Under the pieces are notes generated by a model. It did not search any database. It had not been told where the DNA came from and was given only the letters and a program-made list of their open reading frames with translations. This document shows positions 26,833-35,600 of a DNA stretch of 64,000 nt, piece after piece (positions within the stretch are counted from its first letter, which is position 1; every line of letters begins with the position of its first letter). Source of the DNA: Epithemia pelagica (Eukaryota > Bacillariophyta > Bacillariophyceae > Surirellales > Surirellaceae); the NCBI GenBank assembly GCA_946965045.2, contig OX337235.1:1751508-1815507 (forward strand), read 5' to 3'. Made by a program: the position numbers and the translations under genes.

Positions 26833-29800
26833 TTACTCGCTGTCGGAATCCTCTTTGTTTCCATCGTCGAAAGGTAAGTCTTCCTCTGAAACAAATTCAT
26901 CGTAATCCAAATCCTCACTGTCTTCTTCACTGTCGTGGTCGGTCTCAGGGTCCCAATCACTACCACTGTCAGTTTCACATTCGGGATCGTCTCTGTTTTC
27001 CTTTTCCGTTTCACAATCATCATCACTGTCCTGTAAACTGTCCAAGAGACCGTCCCAGCTATCAATAACTTCGGCATCAGGACATACTTCTTCTTTTTCA
27101 ATGTCCCAATCGTGCTCCATTAGTCCATGCTCTGACAATGGTCCCAACTTGCTCACTTCGTTGATTAGTTTTCCGTATTGGATAGTTCCCCCATTTTCCT
27201 TTACCCATCCATCAAACTTCTCCACCTCATCAGTGCTTCGATTAGCATAAGACTCCTTGATTTGCTCGTCAGTTGTTCCGGTCATGAAGACCATACGCCG
27301 TTGCAACCAACGTGCAATCGATCTAAGACGACTCGATGTAGATTTTCCTGCGTTTACAGCTCCCCCTCTTTGGGTTCTGTTAAAATAAAACGACTTAAAT
27401 AAGTGATTAAAGGCTGGACACAGAACAACAAAATGAGACGACACTCCAAAATCCAATGGTACTGTCGCTGGCAAAGAACTTACCCTCCCATCCTTGTTGA
27501 GAATGGGCCCACAAGTTCCTCCACCGGTTCAAATATTCCATCAGGTGACCACTACCCAACATGTGGGCGTAGTTCGTCACCCCCTCCTCACCATGCAACG
27601 TTAGCCAGTCCCTGAAGAAGTAATCAACTTGTCGTTGGAATGAGAATATCTCTCTCTGCTTCATGTCATGGCGGACGTTGACTTTTTTCAGGGCCAAACG
27701 GTAGTGTCCAATACATCGTTGCCACAACTCGCGTCTCACCTCGTCCGATACACACAAAGCAAGGAGAATCTCAAACTTCGCCAGGACCTTCCGGATTCGG
27801 ACGTTGTCCATGCAAATAGTGGCAACCTTTTTCTTCTTTTCATCGTACGGCATTTTCCAGTGAGAAGGGAGAAGTTCACTTCCAAGTACGCGCTCACTCA
27901 TATTTCTGTTGACTTCTCGTAGATAAGCCTGAATTCGCTTCTCTTGTGTATCACACTGGTTCGACATCCATAGGAAAGGTGTGGCACTTTCGGCGTTCTT
28001 GACGGTTGTAAGCCCTTCCTTAAGTACTAGCGTCAGAATCTTAAGACCCATCCGATTTTCAAGGTGTAAAAGACAGGGGATTGAGTCGAGCATCAGCACC
28101 ATTGCTGTACGTTTTCGAGATGTCTTGGCGTCCTGTAGACTCTCATAAGCCCTCCTGTATGACCACTCACGTTTATGCTGTTGCTTCAGGCGTATTTGTC
28201 TATCCTCTAGACGCCCTGTCCCAGTGAGACGTCTGATCCTAAGATCATGTGTGACTGAACGAGAGTACTGTAGTCGTTGTTCCCTAGTCGCCACGGACAG
28301 ATCGAAATGAATCGATCTTAAACTGGACTTTTCGGCACTTGTCGGTGCGACACGTGGATCGTTGTCCACCCAAATTTCCGAAGTGTCGCGTAGAACCGAT
28401 AAATCTGAACCGAGTTGGGGCATTGTCTGCTTGAATTTGTCCACTTCTTCCTGAAGTTCGACTAGGTTCTCTTCGGTACACATTGTTGTATGGTGGCATT
28501 TCCATTCTGGGTCGAGATCATGGCCCAACTGGATACATACCTTACAGTTTGTATGGTCAGTTGTTGTTGGTAAATGGAGGTTCCCACTTCTTATGGTACA
28601 TTTAGCGCACGGGAACGTGCATACCTTGGTCGCTCCACCCCGGCCCATCAACTTCCAATCACAAGACATATCACAGTTTGTCGTGCAGGTTATCTTCTGA
28701 ATTTTGAACTTGTTGGGTAAGACTGTACTACATGCCTCACGTATCTCCTTAAACATAGGCTCAAATGTATCTTCAACCACCCCAAGACTCTCCGGCATAG
28801 CTACACATGTTATAGGGAAAACTCCGTTCCTCGACTGCTGGTATGGGTTGCTTGGGTCGTTGAACTTGACCCCCCCCAGCGTGTGGGAGAGGTTCTTCGT
28901 GAATAGGGCCCCATCTAAACTTTGTGATATCTTACAGGAACGATACAATGCCTCTGTGTCAAGAATTTTCCCAGACCGAAGGAGATTGGTGATAACATCC
29001 GCTGCACGGAACGAAAAACCTTCACTACCATTTTTCTTGTTTTTGATCATTACAAACGGACAAAGGGTGCGTCCATAAGCTTCTACCATCGCAGCGTACT
29101 CTTGAACGGAACTTGACGAGGGTATCAGTGTACGTTGGTTGGGAGTTCCATCTGTCTCTACATGTCGGAGGAGCTCGAGACCATGATAATTCAGCACACC
29201 TCCATGTTCGTCCATTGTCTTGAGTATCTTGTACGGAGTAAAAACATAATCCCTGACGTACTGCCGGAAGATGTTGTAGGTACACTGTTTCAACTGCCCT
29301 CCGTGTATGTTCTCGTCAAGCATGAGCATTCCCAGTTCGTTGAAAAAATGCTGAGACGATTTGCTGGTGCTACATAAAGTTTTGGTTTTCTCGAGGATCA
29401 GGCTCCTAATGTGGTCCACTAGAATATCGCCATTTGCATCGGGAAAACATGATTTGGGTAGGCCTATTGCCTTGTCTTGTAGGTCGCAAATCTCCTTTCT
29501 AGCTTCTTCGAGTTGCTTCGTTGCATAGTTGTGCTGTCTTGTCTTTTGGTACATCTCTGCTGACAGCGTTTTGTTTCGATCTTTCGCTATAAACAACTGA
29601 CGCTGTAATTTATCAACTTGTCTTTGTAATGCAATGATCGTATCATTGTCATTTCGGGCAGGGGCTTGTGGTATTCTTGGTTCTATTGGATCAATGGGTT
29701 CGTGAGGAGGTAAGGCTGGTGATGGTGGTGGTGCTTGGGTACAACTTGGTGTATTTGCGTCGGAAATATTGGAAAGGGAGTCGTCTTGAGAACATCTTGG

Positions 29801-30682
29801 AGGACATTCTTCGGATCTTGCTTGGGGAATGTCGTTGGTGAACACAACCTCTAAGGTATTCAGTGCTTCTTCGGGAAAATGGGCCAACAAGTCCTTGGTT
29901 GGAGCGTTGTCATGGTTCTTCGAGTCATCAACTACTCTATTATTCTTGTCTTCGCCGTGGTCTTCGTCATCCGAGACATATATATGGTCTGCGATGACCT
30001 CAGGTTCGTACCGTGTTGAGGATTGGGCATTCGGAAAAGCTTTCGCGTGTGCATCGATGACACTATTGAAAGTCTGAGTTTGCTTGCTTCTTGAATGAGT
30101 GTTTCGCTGTTGTTTAGCAGGTTGAAGGCGCCGTCTTCTTCTCTTCTTCTTCTGGTACTTGGGCGGTGGTGGTACAACGGTGCGAATGTCCGTGGGTTCG
30201 AGAAGGTGAGTGTGCTTTGCGATGCAAGTAAATGGTCCTCGGCGTCGCGTCCGATTCAACTTGCGATTGGGTTCGGCGCGTTCTATGTCGTCTGCTCTTT
30301 TACATTGTCCACAGAAGAAAAACTCAGCACCCCATTCTTTTTGTCTTTCTATTCCAAATACAGAGCAGGGTTTGTATTTTCGATTGGCAAACTGGCGAGC
30401 AATGCGAGACACTCGGTTGAGTTCTACCACAGAGTCTTCAATCGTTGTCTCGAGGTTTCGTCTTGTGGAACGAGTTCTCTTATTGGGACTCGCAGCAGAT
30501 AGGGGAGGAGGATCTAGCAGACGCTTTGTCTTCGCAATTCTTGTGGTTGCTTTTTGTTTTGTTATGATCACAGCTTGAGTGACGGAAGGTGAACAGGGTT
30601 GGCAGATTCTGCCTTCGTTCGGTGGGGTGGGAGGAGGATTTCTTCTACCTCCTCTCTTGCATTGGGAACGGGTTGTGGGCAT
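26833..30682 (-). CDS. transposase-like protein of the CAATACG transposon, two exons, 1259 aa
   Basis: Exon 1 runs from the ATG at 30682 to 27484 and exon 2 from 27413 to 26833, with a 70-nt GTAAGT...TCCAG intron between. Splicing joins SQQGWE to AFNHLFKSFYFNRTQRGG, a C-terminal block I recall from large algal and oomycete transposase-like proteins. Candidate catalytic residues are D590 (SLDGALFTKNL), D671 (NCDMSCDWKLMGRGG) and E1066 (GWE). A Cys/His-rich insert follows the second Asp (FPCAKCT, CKVC, CHHTTMC). The first 450 residues are basic, then disordered, then a coiled coil (near LQRQVDKLQRQLFIAKDR). The tail is very acidic. It should cut and paste the element; the superfamily cannot be named with confidence. 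Confidence 0.72.
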
Positions 30683-31269
30683 GGTGGTATCCAAAGGTAA
30701 TTGAAGTGGATGATGGTGTGTATAGATAAGAAGGTATTACTCCAGAAGCGTTGATGAAGGAGGACGTCCTGGACAGAGCAATGTTTCTCGTCCCATTATT
30801 GCGTCCTTCATTCTCTTTGAAAAAGGAGACTAAAGTGCGAGTGTGTTAGAAAGACTGTATTCATTGTTATATTAGTGTTAGCGCGCCGAGCGAGTCGATG
30901 TGCGTGACACATTTTGTGAACGACTAGTTTTTGGAACGATAATGAGTCTCTGTCAATAAGTGCATTTGTGTGGGCATTATGGATCCGGTAGCTCGAGACT
31001 AAGCATTGGCAACTCCTCTTGGATAGTCAACGGATGGGTGCCGAGTCTTAGGCACGAGCCAACGGATGTATTGGATGCGTTGAAACCGATGCAATCCTAT
31101 GTATTTGGTAGATTTTGGAAATTTGCTTCCGACGTGATCGAGGGTGAAATTATATTTAACAAATGAGTTTCTTACAGTTTTTTCTATAGTGGATCTGGAT
31201 GTTTCTGAGGGAGGAGCGTAGGCAATGAGTTGGGCCGGCGATGACGGTTATGAGCGTTTGCTCGTATTG
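30683..31269. other. right-end non-coding part of the CAATACG transposon
   Basis: About 590 bases between the transposase start and the right terminal repeat. It presumably holds the transposase promoter. No tandem array or gene was seen. Confidence 0.5.
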
Positions 31270-31270
31270 C

Positions 31271-31466
31271 ATTTTAACACTCATCTTAAGACTAACCTCT
31301 TATCAGTGGACCGACTGCCCCCACCCACGGCGGACTTCGGCTTGCAACTCTTCTCTGACCCGTGGAGGATTGTTGTATCGGTTGGTGATTCGATTGTCGG
31401 CTCAGCGAGCCTTTTACCTATCCTAACTATCTGTCTAACCCCTGTTGAATCGAGAGAAGTTTATCA
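31271..31466 (+). repeat. 5' LTR of copia-B, second part
   Basis: 196 bp from ATTTTAACACTC to GAAGTTTATCA, matching 38813-39008. The internal region follows with GATTAACAGTCTC, the same bases as after the copia-A 5' LTR. Confidence 0.92.
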
Positions 31467-31504
31467 GATTAACAGTCTCATCGTTTATTTCCGAGAAGCT
31501 TTCG

Positions 31505-32260
31505 ATGTCTCACGACGATTCCAACCTCTCTATTCGACACATCTTTCATTCCTTCCAACAAAGCGGGGAGGAACTCCATCCACCCGTGTCCCATCCGGGC
31601 GAGCCCTTGGTTGAAACTCCGAAACAGACCCCGACTCAGGCCAGTGCTCCGAATCCCTTCCAGACCCCGGACCAAGTGGTCCAGCCTCCTTCGATCCCGA
31701 CTCAACCTTCGACTCCGCCTCGCCGTTTGAACCCTACTCGCACCCGACGTACGAGCCGTCTTCTTACTGCGCATATCCGACACTTCCGCGAGCCGACTGA
31801 GTCGACTACCGACCCCGACGTGATCCGTTCCACAACCGAACGCGAGATCGATTTCCAGTCCGTCCAACCCGTGACTGACCTTGAGGACATCCAACGACTT
31901 CTCGACCTCTTGAACCAGTGCTCGAGACGCCGTTTCATTGTCCAAGCCCTGTTGGGCAACCCTGTGGAACCCATCCGTATTCGATTCATCTCCTTTGAAC
32001 GTCCAACCAACTACTTCCACACCATCTGGATCGTCAACTCGACGACGAATCCGCTACCTACCCCGACTACTCGTCTCGACGAGTACGTCTCCTTTGTTCA
32101 CGAGATCCATCTCTGCCAGGATTTCCGTGCGACTATCTACCCTCTCTTCACTCAACACGTGAACCACTTGTTGGAAGACGACGACGTTGAAGAACTAGCC
32201 ACTACAGTGACCGATTCCGCATCTCGTCTTCAGTACCGAGCCGAAAGTGACCAAGAGTAA
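31505..32260 (+). CDS. extra ORF upstream of gag in copia-B, 251 aa
   Basis: Homologue of the copia-A extra ORF, read from the ATG at 31505, 38 bases after the LTR. The plan is the same: a Pro/Thr/Gln-rich N-terminus, a basic RRLNPTRTRRTSRL patch, then IRFISFERPTNYFHTIWIVN, EYVSFVHEIH and FRATIYPL, and an acidic end. It shares positions such as FERPT.Y, .IV.NTTT..LP and ATIYPL with the copia-A protein, but the DNA is much more diverged than the leader that follows. I recognise no family outside these elements. Function unknown. Confidence 0.75.
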   Translation: MSHDDSNLSIRHIFHSFQQSGEELHPPVSHPGEPLVETPKQTPTQASAPNPFQTPDQVVQPPSIPTQPSTPPRRLNPTRTRRTSRLLTAHIRHFREPTESTTDPDVIRSTTEREIDFQSVQPVTDLEDIQRLLDLLNQCSRRRFIVQALLGNPVEPIRIRFISFERPTNYFHTIWIVNSTTNPLPTPTTRLDEYVSFVHEIHLCQDFRATIYPLFTQHVNHLLEDDDVEELATTVTDSASRLQYRAESDQE

Positions 32261-32308
32261 GTAACTTTACGTAGTTTCTACACCAAACCAGACAGAAGAC
32301 CGAGTTCC

Positions 32309-32600
32309 GCACATCCGGGTACCCTTGGTCGCACAACACGCCACACATTCCCGTCAAATCGCGAAAATTCGGCGAAAATTTGTTGAAACTCGGCGAAAAT
32401 TTGTCGGAATCAACGGAAATTTCCAGGAGTCGCACATCACAACACACATCCGGGTATCATATACGTGGTACATACGTGGCACACGTGGTACATCCGGGTT
32501 CACATCACATCACACATTAAATAAACCACATCACACCGCACATTAAATAAACATCGAACCAACCAAATAACACCATGGATCCTCAATCACCCAAGACACC
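32309..32600 (+). promoter_or_regulatory. near-invariant 5' leader of copia-B
   Basis: 292 bp, 290 of which match copia-A 15035-15326. The two differences are near 32457-32459 (TCATA against TTACA). It ends with the first nine codons of gag. Confidence 0.8.
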
Positions 32601-35600
32601 GTTTACTCCTTCTGAGGACAAGTCAAGTCATATAACCAATCAAGATCTCTTCGACCATATAACTAAAGGCATCTTTGGTTGTAATGATGAACGAGCCCAA
32701 TCACTTCAAAAGTGGATGCGACATCATGGTTTTGAACATATCCTTCATGTCCTCGACCATGTTGCAACTGATCCCGAGGAGACACTCAAGGATCTCATGC
32801 AATACAAGGTTGGAAAACAAGTCAACGACCTACAGACAAGTACAAGATTACAACTCAAACTAATGGCATATTGGTTACTACAACAACGGCAACTCCAACA
32901 TGGAAAACTACCCCGTGCTACATGGATGAACCTCACGAGGGACCAATATGACGATTGGAGGATCAACACCGACTTTACCAAGTCTGGTATGAACCAAGAC
33001 CCAGTTTCTCCTCTGAAATCACCTGCACACTCCGTATCATCCCGATCTCCCACTACATCCTCTACAACATCTCAATCCATGTTAGATCTCTCTGCTTTCA
33101 AGAAAGGAACCAAAAGAGATGCAACAGCATTTGAATCATTCAAAGACGAACGATATTTTGATTCGTTTTGGCGTGTATTCAAATCAACTGCGAAAGCACA
33201 AGGATTGTCGAATGTTCTTGATTTCGATTACAAGGTACCCAAGGATGACGAATGCGCAGAGTTACTTTTCCGAGAACAACAAGTCTTTGTCTATTCTGTA
33301 CTTGTACGTATTATCCAAACCGACCAAGGAAGAGCATATGTTCGAGAACATGAACATGATGAAGATGCAAGAGCCGTCTTGAAGAAACTCCATGTTCTAC
33401 ACACTGAATCTGATCTAGCTAAGCGAGAAGTGTTACGCCTAACAAGCTACATTTCGAATCTTCGACTGGATGACTCTTGGCGTGGTACAACTCGTCAGTT
33501 TCTCCTACATTTTCAAGAACAGCTACGACTTCTGGATAACCTTGTACCACTGTCGGATCGTATCCATGACCATACAAGGATGACCTTCCTTATGCAAGCT
33601 GTTGAAAAGGTACCTGATTTAAGACGAGTCAAGATCTTGGATAACGTTGTCAACACAAAATCTGGAGCCAAGTCTCTCTGTTATCAATCATATTTCCGCC
33701 TGCTTCTTGATGCTGCTTTCGGCCATGACCAAGCTACCCGAACTTCTGCGTCTAACCGCCGTCGTCATGTAAAGCAACATGAATTTCAGTTGGATGAACC
33801 TTTTGAACCAGTGGAGTCCCCTGACTACCAGATCAACAACACGAATATCCAATCCAAAAAGTCCCCAACTTCGTCGAAAATCAGCCTTCCAAGAGATGTA
33901 TGGTTTAAACTCTCTGAAGAGGATCGGCAAATCATTGTCGACTTCAATAAATCCGTCCAAGATTCCCCGACAACTCCACGCAAGGTCCAAACACATTCTC
34001 TTGACATTGATCCTGAACCAGACCCTGATCCTGATGCCAACAACATTGGTGATACCCATCAAGATGCACCAGAACAAGATCCATTCGATACATCCTCTGA
34101 TCCGGTTACCCAGTTCGTACACCAGGCTATTGCATCGACAGATATCAATCATCCAGCATCTGACCTCAGCAACATCTTGTCATCTTCTACGACAAAATCA
34201 AGTCCTAAAGTCAAGTTCAAGTCTTCTGCTGATCACAAGCAAAAGGTTCATATGTCACGATATCTATTCTCCCGCAAATCCACCTTTTCTGGTAATCAAC
34301 TCATCGATCGAGGTGCCAATGGAGGCCTTGCAGGATCTGACATGCGTATCCTTGCCAAAACCGGACGTCATATTACCATCGTAGGTATTGACAATCATGA
34401 ATTGACTGGCCTTCCAGTTGTTACCTGTGCTGCCAAGTTTGATACAAGTGATGGACCCATTATTGGTATCTTCAATGAGTATGCCCACTATGGAAAGGGT
34501 TTATCTATCCATGCCCCAGCGCAATTTGAACATTTCGGCCTATCTGTCGACGAACGATCCGTTAAGGTTGATGGCAAACAACGCATTACTACCCTTGATG
34601 GACGCGCATTGCCCTTACGAATCAAGGATGGCCTTGCATACATTCAATCTCTGGGAATCCCTTCTAATGACGATATGGGTAAATATCCGCATATTGTGTT
34701 CACTTCACCCCATATCTGGGATCCTTCTGTACTTGACCATACCCATCCAGACCCCCATCAAGACCCTGCACCGAACTGGACATCTGTGGAGACTGATGGT
34801 AGTATGGAAACGTATCCCTATGACCAATATGGGGAGTATACCGATTGCGTTGTATGCACTTTGAATCTCCTCCTTGATCTCCCATATGATCATGGCCCCG
34901 ATACACCTTCCTTCTTTTCCATCTATGCTGATCAAGATGGCAACGACCCCACACTTCATGCGTCTGTCCACAAACTCTACAAGGAACAATACGACTGGAA
35001 GAAATTTCGCCCGTTCTTTGGGTGGCAATCGGAAGACGTAATCGCCGATACGTTCAAGCATACAACTCATCATGGACACATTTCCTTTGACCAGGATACC
35101 TTGAAGAAACACTTTAAGGCCCGGAATCCTATCCTTAACCTCCCACGACGGCATGAACCCGTTGCCACTGACTCCATCTTCTCCGACACCCCGGCTGTTA
35201 ACCATGGTGGCAAGATTGCTCAGATTTTTGTTGGTCGTGATACTTTGGTTACTGACATTTATGGTATCAAGTCTACCAAGCAATTCGTCAATACCCTCCA
35301 GGATAACATTCGTACACGTGGTGTCATGGAGACTTTGATCAGTGATGGTAGTTCGTCACTTATTTCCCACAAGGTCAAGGATATTCTTCGCACCCTTCTG
35401 ATTGGTGAATACCGTTCCGAGCCCTATCATCAACACCAGAACAAAGCTGAGAACCGCTATCAGACCGTTAAGCGTATGACCAATGCTATCATGAATGCAT
35501 CTGGTTGCCCTGCTTCTGCATGGTTACTTTGTTTAGAATATGTGTGTGACCTCCTCAATCACACTTCCTCTCCCACCCACTCTGGCCGCACCCCTCTTGA

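Larger units (their letters stand above)
24826..31269. mobile_element. 6.4-kb DNA transposon with CAATACGAGC terminal inverted repeats, superfamily not assigned
   Basis: The boundaries are defined by the intact right LTR of copia-B, which shows what was interrupted. The ends are inverted: CAATACGAGC at the left and GCTCGTATTG at the right, with about 25 of the outermost 32 bases matching. At most one base (C) is duplicated at the target. It holds two convergent genes, a 524-aa protein (+) and a 1259-aa transposase-like protein (-). The last 590 bases before the right end contain no gene. Confidence 0.85.

Noticed and set aside
24820-31275. CAT as a 3-bp target duplication of the CAATACG transposon
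   Set aside because: The intact LTR already has CATCAT at this place, so only a single C can be counted as duplicated.
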